DNA of 53,693 bases, from positions 1,046,115 through 1,099,807 of the forward strand of contig NW_019091436.1 of the NCBI RefSeq assembly GCF_001949145.1. The letters are read 5' to 3'. Shown in pieces: positions 12,101 to 20,800 of the stretch. The notes under the pieces are model-generated. The model worked only from the letters and a program-made list of their open reading frames with translations. It searched no databases and was not told where the DNA came from. How positions within the stretch are numbered: the first letter of the stretch is position 1; every line of letters begins with the position of its first letter. Source of the DNA: Acanthaster planci (Eukaryota > Echinodermata > Asteroidea > Valvatida > Acanthasteridae). The translations under genes and the position numbers were made by a program.

Positions 12101-13335
12101 TGCAAGCGTGCTCTCAAACTCCACTGAATTCCTCTCAGCTTTGTGCGTGCATTCTGTTAAATATTTTTCAATTATCTTGTTCCATATTTCTTCATGCAGG
12201 GACAGAGAGAACTGAGATCATCCAACCAATGAAACGAATCAAGACGGTGCTCTTCTACTCGATGGATCATCCCTTACATGAGGAAACTGTCCAACGGCTC
12301 GCCACCTTTCTCAATGAATACTGCATGTGTGATGTGATTCTTCCATTGTGGTGTGCCCAGGACATTGCAAGGAGGGGTATGGAATTGCCAAAGACAACTA
12401 TTACATATTACAACAGACAAGCTGCATTGCGTGAATAAGCCCCCAGGTTGTTTCTTTATATACGGCATCCTGATTATTAGTTCCATGTAGTTTTGAATTT
12501 TTCAATAGCCACACTGCTGTACACATTCAACAAATTGCAAAGGGTAGTCTTATCCGTTTGAAAAGTCAATTTGAACATTCAATATAATCCTTTAATACCC
12601 CATTGTATAAGGGAATTCGTATCCAAAATTTAATTAGGCATTCCATACATACCTATGTTGGACTTGCCTTTGTAGTGTTAGAAAGAGGCCAAGGGATTAG
12701 TCGCACCCTTTGTTTGGTAGCGGTGGTGCCAGCAATGACATCTGAGGTTGTTTTGTCTCCTCATAGGGGTAAACGAATGGATCACTTTCGTCCTCGACTG
12801 GGCTGACAAGGTCATACTGCTATGCTCTAAGGGATCTGGAATCGCCTGGCGGGCCTACTCGAGTGCCAGTCCAACGCAAAGCGACTTGCTCACCCGAGCT
12901 GTGTGCATCCTCCTACAAGGCGGTTCCTCGGTGGGTGTGCCAGAGAGATGCTGCGTGGCCTATCTGGACTACTCCTCCAAAGACGATGTCCCCCCGCCCC
13001 TGGCCGTGGGTGCCATCTACCGTCTGATGAAGCACATGGATGCCTTCTTCTTCCGACTCCACGACATGAAGCAGGGCTCAGCCGAGTGGGAGCTGCGGGC
13101 CACCGACCTGGAGGAAGAGAGCTATGCCGGGGCGTGCCCTGAGGGTGCCGCCCTTCATCATGCCATCCAGCAGATGAGAGAGTATCAGAAGGCCGAGCCA
13201 GACTGGTTTCACCAGAGACGCGTGCTGTCCCACACAGGGACAGAGTCACAGACTACGTTTGAGGAGACATTGGAAGTTGATGACAAGGAGTATGACGAGG
13301 CACTGAAGCAATTTTTAAGCACCCCTACAATTTGA
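69..13335 (+). CDS. IL17RD-like receptor with four EGF modules and SEFIR domain (5' partial, 15 exons)
   Basis: Joining 69-161, 1990-2131, 2689-2757, 3729-3910, 6105-6203, 6766-6859, 7030-7143, 7966-8106, 8950-9135, 10462-10617, 11350-11481, 11713-11808, 11983-12072, 12200-12376 and 12767-13335 keeps one open frame of 779 codons ending in TGA, with GT-AG introns and matching phases throughout. The order is IL17R-type ectodomain (about residues 1-227 of the visible part), four six-cysteine EGF modules (227-426), one hydrophobic helix followed by basic WRRRKSSR, a linker, and a cytoplasmic SEFIR domain (about 543-720). SEFIR domains recruit SEFIR adaptors such as Act1/CIKS. The ectodomain pieces WRP and DLSVAMELGPAECGF, and DYSSKDDVP with YRLM in the SEFIR part, look most like vertebrate IL17RD as I remember it; IL17RA is second choice. 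The signal peptide and start codon must lie left of the window. The EGF block is absent from the vertebrate IL17 receptors I know. Confidence 0.85.
162..1989. other. Receptor intron, nothing coding seen
   Basis: AT-rich, with only short chance ORFs. It holds the microsatellite near 1790. No inverted repeats were noticed. Confidence 0.5.
1790..1823 (+). repeat. Tetranucleotide microsatellite
   Basis: A ctgt run followed by a tatc run. Confidence 0.9.
1990..2131 (+). CDS. IL17RD-like, ectodomain exon
   Basis: The acceptor follows a T-rich tract (ccctcacag) and the donor is GTGAGC. It encodes GMEYEYALRTLP, a strand-rich piece that aligns with the FnIII-like ectodomain of IL17RA/IL17RD, then FQYRTP, which resembles FFFRT in IL17RD. 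Phase 0 in, phase 1 out. Confidence 0.75.
2689..2757 (+). CDS. IL17RD-like, ectodomain exon
   Basis: A 69-bp phase 1-1 exon with strong acceptor (gttctag) and donor GTAAGA. It encodes SCFAVPDDYLCKD, which aligns with the cysteine pair CDLLLQPDNLAC that precedes the second fibronectin-like domain in vertebrate IL17RD. Confidence 0.75.
2758..3728. other. Receptor intron, nothing coding seen
   Basis: Unique-looking AT-rich sequence with no supported exon or repeat. Confidence 0.5.
3729..3910 (+). CDS. IL17RD-like, second fibronectin-like domain exon
   Basis: Phase 1 in and 0 out, donor GTAAGT. It encodes SYWRPQYFTV followed by DLSVAMELGPAECGFDSFRL, the segment most like the IL17RD ectodomain (WKP, then a strand pair ending in GF). 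Confidence 0.8.
4185..4300 (-). repeat. Possible SINE-like repeat (shared with about 30190-30275)
   Basis: Both regions contain a gactgaaaac block, then a gattgaaccc-like box (an inverted pol III B box would be ggattcgaacc), then a gccaagga/gccaggaa block. The copies are short and diverged. Confidence 0.35.
4475..4615 (+). repeat. Dispersed repeat, copy 1
   Basis: It shares cctgaattca, gctattcaaat, caacagaagcat, tttgtcg, tctggtc and ttgatta, in the same order, with 8280-8395. Diverged and non-coding; origin unknown. Confidence 0.5.
4774..5365. mobile_element. piggyBac-like MITE with TTAA ends (592 bp)
   Basis: TTAA is at 4774-4777 and 5362-5365. Terminal inverted repeats read ttaaccacttgcatgccgcc on the left and the inverse of caccggcgtgaagtggttaa on the right. 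It carries no transposase. It lies in a receptor intron. Confidence 0.75.
5654..5989. other. Assembly gap (336 N)
   Basis: Unsequenced. Both flanks contain acaccttaaggtct-like sequence followed by gatctg.ag, so the gap probably collapsed a tandem repeat. It lies in an intron and does not remove a predicted exon, although a small exon could be hidden. Confidence 0.95.
6105..6203 (+). CDS. IL17RD-like, end of ectodomain
   Basis: A 33-codon phase 0-0 exon after acceptor cttgcag, with donor GTACGG. It has two NXS/T sites (NVS, NIT) and an alternating pattern (ITYIKVDLKGV) typical of beta strands. A donor five bases further on (GTATAC) is possible but breaks the phase. Confidence 0.65.
6766..6859 (+). 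CDS. IL17RD-like, ectodomain-to-EGF linker exon
   Basis: Acceptor ttctgatag, donor GTAAGC, phase 0 in and 1 out, which fits both neighbours. It encodes two cysteines (NTCFGSNG, KPCSVT) and a hydrophobic strand. It resembles no domain on its own. Confidence 0.6.
7030..7143 (+). CDS. IL17RD-like, EGF-like module 1
   Basis: A phase 1-1 exon holding one complete EGF-like module with six cysteines (NPC, GPC, EVC, FSC, HC, SIC) and the usual CxCKPGY turn near the end. Donor GTAAGT. Confidence 0.85.
7144..7965. other. Intron between EGF modules 1 and 2
   Basis: Non-coding and AT-rich; short ORFs at 7212-7657 look like chance. No repeat was identified. Confidence 0.5.
7966..8106 (+). CDS. IL17RD-like, EGF-like module 2
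   Basis: A phase 1-1 exon with six cysteines in EGF spacing (NPC, NPC, GSC, YSCSCPDGW, GTC) and two potential N-glycosylation sites (NDT, NGT). Donor GTTAGT. Confidence 0.85.
8280..8395 (+). repeat. Dispersed repeat, copy 2
   Basis: Second copy of the repeat at 4475-4615, same orientation, in another intron of the receptor gene, with small deletions between the matching blocks. Confidence 0.5.
8950..9135 (+). CDS. IL17RD-like, EGF-like module 3 with acidic lead-in
   Basis: A phase 1-1 exon. About 22 acidic, flexible residues (NDLHELEGPDE) precede a six-cysteine module (DAC, NPC, GIC, YSCDCQPGY, NTC). The donor GTTGAC is weak, but the phase is right for the next module. Confidence 0.8.
9885..10050 (+). 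repeat. Tandem repeat, 23-bp unit, seven copies
   Basis: Copies of gttgcatggaaggttgtaaa start at 9891, 9914, 9937, 9960, 9983, 10006 and 10029, exactly 23 bp apart. The last two are the most diverged. It lies in the intron between EGF modules 3 and 4. Confidence 0.95.
10462..10617 (+). CDS. IL17RD-like, EGF-like module 4
   Basis: A phase 1-1 exon with six cysteines (DSC, NPCG, SSC, FTCNCNFGY, HSC) and an unusually long loop between cysteines 3 and 4. Acceptor tgttctag, donor GTAACG. Confidence 0.8.
10618..11349. other. Intron before the transmembrane exon
   Basis: No supported exon or repeat. The phase 1 junction on both sides argues that no further EGF exon is needed, although a 1-1 exon could be skipped unnoticed. 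Confidence 0.5.
11350..11481 (+). CDS. IL17RD-like, transmembrane exon
   Basis: It encodes a roughly 24-residue hydrophobic helix (SVGTLVAVILTSFFSAFLLL and on) followed by WRRRKSSR. The positive charge after the helix places the C-terminal side in the cytoplasm, as expected for a type I receptor. Phase 1 in, phase 1 out. Confidence 0.85.
11713..11808 (+). CDS. IL17RD-like, juxtamembrane exon
   Basis: A phase 1-1 exon encoding a Ser/Thr-rich cytoplasmic linker (SSVPSRTPSLHRMSTLSG) with several basic-Ser/Thr sites that could be phosphorylated. Acceptor gtttgcag, donor GTTAGT. Confidence 0.7.
11983..12072 (+). CDS. IL17RD-like, cytoplasmic linker exon
   Basis: A phase 1-1 exon of 90 bp. It encodes a polar linker with a tyrosine (PTSYDGKPDG) just before the SEFIR domain. 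No known motif was recognised. Confidence 0.65.
12200..12376 (+). CDS. IL17RD-like, SEFIR domain, N-terminal half
   Basis: It encodes KTVLFYSMDHPLHEETVQRL and then the CDVILPLW strand, the first half of a SEFIR fold. The YS.DHPL segment is close to IL17RA; the FL...CxCxVxLxLW pattern is close to IL17RD. Donor GTATGG, phase 1. Confidence 0.85.
12767..13335 (+). CDS. IL17RD-like, SEFIR domain second half and C-terminus
   Basis: The terminal coding exon. It encodes WITFVLDWADKVILLCSKGS (SEFIR box 2), DYSSKDDVPP, IYRLMKHMDAFF and EPDWFHQR, all characteristic of IL17RA/IL17RD tails, then an acidic C-terminus and stop TGA at 13333-13335. The tail is much shorter than in vertebrate IL17RA or IL17RD, so it lacks their long distal signalling regions. 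Confidence 0.9.
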
Positions 13336-15142
13336 GGTCAGTATTTTGTAAGAAACAAACAGTACTGATTTGTGTCGTGCCAGTTTGTGACAGGCAACTT
13401 CATGAGGGTTTGGACAGAAGAACTGCATGACGTAACCAATCGAATCTGGGTACCAACCAGAAAGAATGAAATTCTTAAATAGAAAAGTTGTACAGTTGAA
13501 GAAAATTTGGTGATGTAATCAAGTCTTCAGAAATAACACTGTAAGTGCCACACTTGTGAACATATGAAAGAATTTTTGCTGTTAATGGGCATTTAATCAC
13601 ACACTACCAGTATTGTTTTGACTGTAAACCTGACTTTTGAAAAGTGCAAGATCTTTTTGGCCAACTTCTCCAACACAGCCAAATGCCATGATTGCTGACT
13701 CTTTGCACGGTATTTCTCACTGCAGTGCCATCATTTGTAAACAAGATCCCAGGCCTCGCCAAGGCGGCAATATTTGCTACAACACAGGCTGTGCACAGCA
13801 ACCAAGTTCACCTTCAACAAACGGTCTATCTTTACAGGCACCCTGGGCATTGTGGGCAAAACACAGATGAGGCCAACAGCATTTTAACCAACTTATGAAA
13901 TTCAATTACCTGTGTTAGCACACAGCCTCTGGTATATGAATTGATTAAACAGTAACAAAGCACAAAACCAGTTGTGTACAGTGCTACTTCTGTAAATTTC
14001 ACATTTATAACTGTATTTTTATTGTAGCAGTTAATAGTGATGAAATAATTCAGTGAAATTCATAGTTGCTTTAAAAACAGCATGTTTAATATTTAAACTT
14101 TCCAAAATGGAGCTTTGAGCTTTATTCTTGTCATGGTATTAATATTATCTTTGTACACACTTTGGCGATGATAAAATAGTAGATATTTGATATGATCATT
14201 GATTTTGATAACTGATTTACTGTAAACGATCAACGCATCTGATGTCAATTCTTTTTACGTTTCATCGATAAGGTATAAGGTAAGCTGATTAAGATACACG
14301 GCACACAGTTTACTGTGCATGACTCTATTGGCCTCTGGTTAAGAGCTGTTTGAGAAAAATAATATATGACCTGGAAGTGTAACAAATCACAACAAAAATG
14401 TACAGTTGTTCTGAATAAACCAGAGGAGAAAAGTTACAGATTTTTTTTTTCTTCAGCAAAATTGGGTCAAAAGTATTGAATTAACAAAGCAAACGAATAA
14501 CGTATGTTCAATATTTACAGTTTAACATGTAGCTTTGTGAGACAGGAACAAAAGTGCAAATTGATTTAAAGATTTCAGTTCATATGGATACCTTCACCAA
14601 TCTGCAACTGAAATCGAGAGTGGTTTCCATTGTCTTGGCCGTACCAGCTGGCACAGAGCACCAAAGTGTGACGTCATTTTGAACCAGAAAAGTGCAGTGC
14701 AAACAAACAGAGTACGCGCTTGTTGGTTCACACACTGGTTTCACGCTGATGCCTTTTACATATATAAATGTGCACGACGTCACCTCAGTACTCTATACCA
14801 AAGTTCCCCAACATGTCACTGGGCAAAAAGGTACATAAAATGACACAAAGTAGACTAACAGGCCAACCACATTGTATCAAATACTGATAATCACGAGCTC
14901 TAAACGACATCCTTGAGTATCACGATTTCAGTCTGGCAGTGGTGACACCGTTTGATGTTTAGTACAACTACAGAAGACACACTTTACCCTCCGTAACTCA
15001 TGAATACAAGACAGGAGTCTGCTACTCATGAATCAAACATAAATCTCACTGCTCTCAAAGATCTAACCCATTCTGGATACTAAAAAACAAATTTCTGAGA
15101 GCATAAAAACCGCTGGTTGTAAGGTTGCCTACCTGTTCTTTG
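13336..15142. other. Convergent intergenic region / 3' UTRs
   Basis: No coding exon is visible. It lies between the plus-strand receptor stop and the minus-strand ASB stop. A plus-strand AATAAA is at 14414-14419 and minus-strand AATAAA signals (TTTATT as read) are at 14018-14023 and 14121-14126. If these are used, the two 3' UTRs overlap by roughly 300 bases. Confidence 0.5.
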
Positions 15143-15276
15143 TCACCTGCTGCTGAAACAAAGGTATTCTTGAACTGATTTGGGTAATCCGAGAGTGTGA
15201 ACAGAACCTAAGAGTTTCCCTCTGAGCGACTTAACGATGACCAGTCTGCACAGCTGGGTGAGGGGTGCCACGTTCT
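15143..15276 (-). CDS. ASB13-like exon 6, SOCS box and stop
   Basis: It encodes ENVAPLTQLCRLVIVKSLRG and ends in LGLPKSVQEYLCFSSR then TGA. This is a canonical SOCS box: BC-box for Elongin B/C, then a Cul5-box-like segment. Acceptor acattttcag. Confidence 0.9.
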
Positions 15277-17881
15277 CTGAAAATGTACACAGGAGCTGCG
15301 AGTTTAAAACTTTTGCCTCTGAAGTGTGTAATTGCTTTGAGACTTGAGTGAGGTCAAAACCAATATTAACCCTAACTGCACTCCTCAAAAGGGACAGTAT
15401 TATTTCAGTTTTTGAAATATAATGAAAAAGGTGGTTTGAGGGCCTCCTTTCCTTCTCAAAGCATTTAAGAAGCACCCAAATTTAGCCTTACTCCTTAAAG
15501 GTTACCAACCCCCCCCTCCCCAGCCCCTCGACACGGCCTTTTAATCTTCCAATGAAGACCTACAAGTCTGGATGCATTAACACTGTTGCCAACCTGCATG
15601 ATGCTGAAGCACGTCCGCGACTACGCCACCCTTGACAGCCCTGTCAGTGGGACGCCTGCCACGGTTGTCCCAATAGTTGACATCGGCACCAAAGTCCAGG
15701 AGTAGCTGCGTCAGCTCAAGGTTGCCAGTTGAGGCGGCTACGTGCAGGGGAGTCTCATGGATTTTCAGGGCATTAACGTTTGCTCCTGAAAAGGAAAGGC
15801 TGTTAAAGTTAAAATCCTGTAAAACAAGTCATTTCTGTGGTGCCTTTAATGTTAACACTGTGATTATTTTCATGGTTTGCAACATCAGCTAGATACATGT
15901 ATGCCCTAAAATACTTGGAGCTACCTTACCAGGCACGGCAAACTTGGTAATACTTGTAAAGTAAGTTAAAACGTGACAGTGGCGTCAAGCCAGAATCATA
16001 ACTGCTGGACACTCCCAGGAACAATGCTAAAGTCCAGAATGTGACCATCACCTTCCTTCTGAAGTTGGGAACACGATGGAAATTGCTAACACAGTCACGT
16101 CGTTTGATTGTTTGCCTTTCTAGGCAAGCATTCACTGATTTGATCATTTCAACACACAAAGTGTGTGGACCGGCAAAATGTGAGACTTGCCAGAGCGCCC
16201 TCTATTGTTTAAGCACACAGCCAATACCTGCTTTGAGGAGCACCTTGGCACATTGAACACGGCCTTGGTGGCAGGCCGCATGCAGGGGGGTCCCAAAGTG
16301 GCCATCCGTTGCATCAACATTGCCTCCCGCGGAGACCAGCTCCTTAAGACATGTAACATGACCTGTGACAGAAGACTTATCTAACTCATTTATTGTAAAC
16401 TCGCTTGGATTTTTGTTTCCCCAACAGTACTTTTTTTCCTCTTGTAGGTCAAAGAACTGTGTTTTTGTTTTTAAGAGGAATGCAGAAAAACACACTTTGA
16501 ATTCAAATAAGAACTTACTAATTGCACCACAAACACTGGAAAGGCCATGGCCAATCAGGATGTTGAATAACACTGAAATCAGACTGGAAAACGGCATGCA
16601 TCTGACTCAGAATTTGGAAAACAAAGTGGAAGGGTAACTTAAAATGGCATCGAAATGGGAATCTAGAATGAAACTTGGAATTACCGGGAATGTGGAAACG
16701 TATCTAGGGAACAGGAATCAGAACTTGAATCTAAAACGGAACTGCTTCAAGGATTTAATCAGAATAACAATCTGAATTGAAAATATCATCTGAATCTTAG
16801 CTCCAACCTCTTAAGGCAGCCTCATGAAGGGGTGTGGTGAACATAGTGGGCGGGTTGGTCACTGCTCCCGACCTGAGTAGCAGACGCACACAGTCCACAT
16901 TGCCGAAACTTGCTGCATCGCACAGAGGGGTTGAACTGTCAACATTCATGGCGTTCACCTGATTATGACAGAGAGGTAATTAGCTCTTCCTAAAAAAAAT
17001 CCCTTTGACATGCCAACTGAAAGCTTTCAATTGATATTGCAATATCCCCATAAACTTGTACTCTAACATGTCCTGGGGGGCCACGACTTTTGCATGAGTC
17101 CAAAAATCTTTTAAATTCCATGACCACCCACCTCACCTGAGCTCCAGCCTCTAGAAGCATCACTACGCATGCCATGTGACCCTGGCTGCAAGCTTCATGG
17201 AGCGGCGTCACCCCGTCAATCGTGGGGCAGTTCACGATTGCGCCTTGCTCGATCAGCTGACGTAACTGCATCACATGACCCTCAAAGGCTGCCCGGTGAA
17301 GACTGGTGCGCAGACCTAGTGCAAAGTCATCGGCTTCAGGGAGAGTTACGGAGAAAGGAGGTTGAAGTCAAAAGAAGAAGCTTCAGAGCTTGAAAAACAA
17401 TATTGACTTTTCAAAGATTTGCCGGGAAGCAAAGCTGATATTTAAAATAAAGCCACAGGGCTTTCTACTAGATTTTGGAGGATTTGGCGGCAGTAAGGCA
17501 GAACCCAGCTACTAAACCTATAACTTTTACACAGGGATACAGTAACTTAATTTATTTAAAGAAAGATTTAATACAAAGAAAATGCCTTCGGTTTCTTGCA
17601 TAGTATAAGATTACAAGTCCGAGAATTCATGAAGATTCCAAGAGAAAAATGCCACGGGAAGTGTTTAATTGGAAAAGGAATTAGTGCTTTGATCTGCACA
17701 TATGACCCATCCAAACTGTGCTTTCTGAGGCAATTCTGAGTAATTTGATTGGCTGAAGGTTTCATGGCAAAGGTGCATACTGTTAAAAAGTTCAGCGAAG
17801 CATTTCTCTTACAAAATGACAGAAATCGGTATTCTGTTGTTTCAACAATAACTTACCATCCATAACATCCTCTGACATCAT
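15143..17881 (-). CDS. Ankyrin repeat and SOCS box protein, ASB13-like (complete, 6 exons)
   Basis: On the minus strand, 17857-17881, 17137-17315, 16808-16958, 16228-16362, 15594-15785 and 15143-15276 join into 816 coding bases (271 residues plus stop) with consistent phases. Six ankyrin repeats are read in order (TSLHRAAFEGH, TPLHEACSQGH, TPLCDAASFGN, TPLHEAALRGH, TPLHAACHQGR, TPLHVAASTGN), then a C-terminal SOCS box. The SOCS box has a BC-box (LTQLCRLVI) for Elongin B/C and a Cul5-box-like LPKSVQEYL. Such proteins are substrate receptors of Cullin-5 ubiquitin ligases; the target here is unknown. Length, LCDA, NPP and HFGTPLH match ASB13 (about 278 residues) best within the ASB5/9/11/13 group. 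The start is supported by an in-frame TGA directly upstream. It is head-to-head with the TASOR-like gene. Confidence 0.9.
15594..15785 (-). CDS. ASB13-like exon 5, ankyrin repeat 6 and linker
   Basis: It encodes GANVNALKIHETPLHVAAST, then FGADVNYWDNRGRRPTD, the conserved pre-SOCS linker of ASB13-like proteins (compare DNRGKKPSD). Acceptor ccttttcag, donor GTTGGC, phase 1-1. Confidence 0.9.
16228..16362 (-). CDS. ASB13-like exon 4, ankyrin repeats 4-5
   Basis: It encodes GHVTCLKELVSAGGNVDATD and HFGTPLHAACHQGRVQCAKV. Acceptor ctgtcacag, donor GTATTG, phase 1-1. Confidence 0.9.
16808..16958 (-). CDS. ASB13-like exon 3, ankyrin repeat 3 and start of 4
   Basis: It encodes STPLCDAASFGNVDCVRLLL, then the TNPPTMFTTPLHEAA turn that is typical of ASB13 relatives. 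The donor GTTGGA is non-optimal but keeps phase 1 into the next exon. Confidence 0.85.
17137..17315 (-). CDS. ASB13-like exon 2, ankyrin repeats 1-2
   Basis: It encodes LRTSLHRAAFEGHVMQLRQL and TPLHEACSQGH. The QLRQLIEQGA segment closely resembles the first repeat of the ASB5/9/11/13 group. Acceptor ttgcactag, donor GTGAGG, phase 1 in and 0 out. Confidence 0.9.
17857..17881 (-). CDS. ASB13-like exon 1 (start)
   Basis: It encodes only MMSEDVMD plus one base, with donor GTAAGT. An in-frame TGA lies directly before the first in-frame ATG. A further ATG at 17883-17885, in another frame, would open a short overlapping uORF. Confidence 0.7.
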
Positions 17882-20800
17882 TCATAAGCTCCAAATCTTT
17901 AACCAGCCAATCGCGACACACTACTTTCTGAAACAAAGGGAAAGTTCCCTTTCAGGACATCATCAAGCAACACATGATGTAGGTGGCTCTTCAGCTAGAT
18001 CAATTCTCCAGGAAATAGGCTTACTCATTACTGGAACGCACTTTTCAGGCTAGGTTAAGCAGTTTTTAAGCACATTACCTTAGACACAAAAGTTTCAGCA
18101 AGAGTCCATTGATCCATCTGAGTTTCAGAAATATCTCGTCAATGACAGTGTAAAAGATGCAAAAATGATTTTTTAAACCATGTTAAATCAGCCTTAAAAA
18201 GTTAAATTTTCCAATTTTAAAAACTCAAAGGAAAACGAAACTTTAAAAAAGTGTGGAAGAAAACCTGGAATGAGAAATTTTTCTTTCCTTGAAGGAACTG
18301 ATCAAACAGGTAAGCCTACTTAAGACTGTAGATATTCCTTCCACCTCTAAAACTGTAACTGTTTCTGAAATTCTGTCTCCTCTCTACAGGTTTCTTCAGG
18401 CTTGCGAGCTACAGTGCCAATGGCACTTTTGAGGAATCCTTGGTGTCATTACCAGAATTACATAATAAACTAGAACAAAAGAATCACCCTTTAGCCCATG
18501 GTTGAACCATGGTATGGTTGAACTTGGGCCCTAGCTGTAGAATGCCCATCACCACTACACCATGTTTAATAACTGATCATGGTTTACACGCTCACTCCAC
18601 ACTCCGGCACTAGGCATACACAGTGTCTTGCAAGGCTGTGTCAGAACCTGTTGTCTACAGCTACATGTAGGTCAAGGACTTTGAGACACCATGACATTAA
18701 CAGACCTAGACCTAGCCGTAAGCTCTGGAAGCCCATTTCGGACACGCTAAATCACACTCCCCCATTACATGATCTATCTACTCTGACTTTTCCACTCTGC
18801 AAAAACACATTTAGGGCCTAGTCTGAGTTTCAAAAAAATAAATTCTGTGGAATCAAACATATCCTCGAAGGGTAACCAGCAACTCATGTAGCGAGCAGTC
18901 CTTGGAAAATACACTGTAACATTACACTGTAACAAGCCTATAACACCATGGAGAAATAAAACACACACCAAGCTCCGGCAGTGGCGTAGCCGGGGGGGGG
19001 CACGTGCCACCCACAAATTCCCGGTGCCCCCGGCTGTAACTTGCCAAATATGATATGCCAAATATGGTGACACGTTAAAAAATCAGTTTCGGGTGTCACA
19101 TGGACAGACGTACTAAACTAAAGTATTGCCAAGAGTCAAATGTTTGCATGGAACCCTGGTGAAAGGTAACCTCTGTGCCGCGCGAGCCGCGACGGGCCAG
19201 GTCGATGTATTGATCGGATACTTTTGATGTAGGGTTGTTTTCCGGTTTGAAGACTTTAATAAATTCCACGGGTTCTGGTGACCTGTGCGCCTCTGTTACA
19301 TATGTAACTTAACTATACACTATAGCGCGGCGGAGTGAATCGTCGGGTGTTGGTAGAAAAACTTGAAGCCTACTGAAAGTCATAGGATGTCATGTTGAGG
19401 GCAGCGCCTGGACACGGATGTAACTAGGGTGGTATAGGGGCATGCTTTCGAATTAAATAAGATTGACACTTGGGATGACGTAAATAAAAAACTTGCCAGG
19501 CGTGGAAATTTGAAAAGCAAGGGGTGCTGACACAATGTCGCTGCTATGAATACCGTGCACTCCCGAACTTACAAAAACTGGTCTCTTCAGCACTGTTGAA
19601 GAGTTGAAAAGTCCGAAAATCTAGTCTACTCACTGCTCAGCTCTCCTTCTACACGGTGGCCCGCACCATCTCAAAACAGTCCAGCGAACGCCTGTCGTGA
19701 GAACTTGGTTAGACGAATGTCTTCAGTGCGACTTCAAGTTCGCCAAATTCGCAACGGAAGTTGACCACAGTAAAGGTTCGAAAGCGAAAACGATCGCGAA
19801 TTTGTGAAGGCAGATCAAATTTATTCGCGTTGAAAATTCGTAACATCTCAACTAGAGCAAAATTTTGCTGCAAAGTTGTCGTGACGTCAAATTCGCTTCA
19901 CTTTCCCATTCGCCTGAAGTACGATCCGGTCTTCAAGTCAAGTTGACCATTGATGAATCTGTCCAAGGCCACCCGCCTTTCAAGTTACCGGGCGCTGGGC
20001 TACGAGCAAATGTGAAACCGTGGAGATAGGAAAAGAACTGGCCCAATCCACTCCGAGCAGGAACAAAAGAGGGCGTGTTTTGAAATGAAATTGACACTTC
20101 CGGTTGGTACGGCACGCAGGCACTTATCACATACGCGCACAAGTTTATGCATGTTTTACCGTGATTTGTAAACAGTGAGAGTGAAGTCTATCGGCAGGAC
20201 TGCCAGCTCGTATTTCTGAAAGTATTGGACAAACCGAGGACATCCAAATGTCTCTATTTTGCAATGGGATGTAGGCATTAATTATTTTTCAAAATGGCGA
20301 TGGACCTCGTTATCGTGACTGTTTTGAGCTGCGATTATTTCTGGAGAGAGATATTGTAACGAGCCAAATCGTGGTCTAAGGACTTTATACAGGCACTGGA
20401 CAGCGGGAAACATCGTGGACTTTTACGGGACAACACATACAGGCAATAAATGACCACACCGTATATAGACACAGATTTAAAGTTTGCAGATCGAATCTCC
20501 CATCTCTTGATTATTTCCTTTATTTGCAAAACTGTGAATTACTTATAATAATTACAGATTGAAGGCGGTGAAGTACACAACTAGTCCATAGTTTTTACGA
20601 CAGCCCTCCTGAGATGTTCCTTCGTTAGAGCCCGAAAAGTGAGACCACGCTGCCTTTCCGCGCCAACTTGAACACTCGCGCGCTCGCATATCAACTAGGC
20701 ATAGTAAACAAAGGCTGACACGCGCTGAGTGCATGGTCCATCCACGGTCGCAACATCATCTTCAAAAGTCAGTTTAGAGGAAAACGAAAGATAAGGAAGT

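Noticed and set aside
12890-13249. Minus-strand 119-codon ORF opposite the SEFIR exon
   Set aside because: It is the complement of a strongly supported GC-rich coding exon; its composition (Arg/Pro/His-rich) is that of a shadow frame.
19761-19946. Small basic ORF in the intergenic region, considered as a 5' exon
   Set aside because: No good flanking splice sites in a consistent phase with either neighbour, and no family resemblance.
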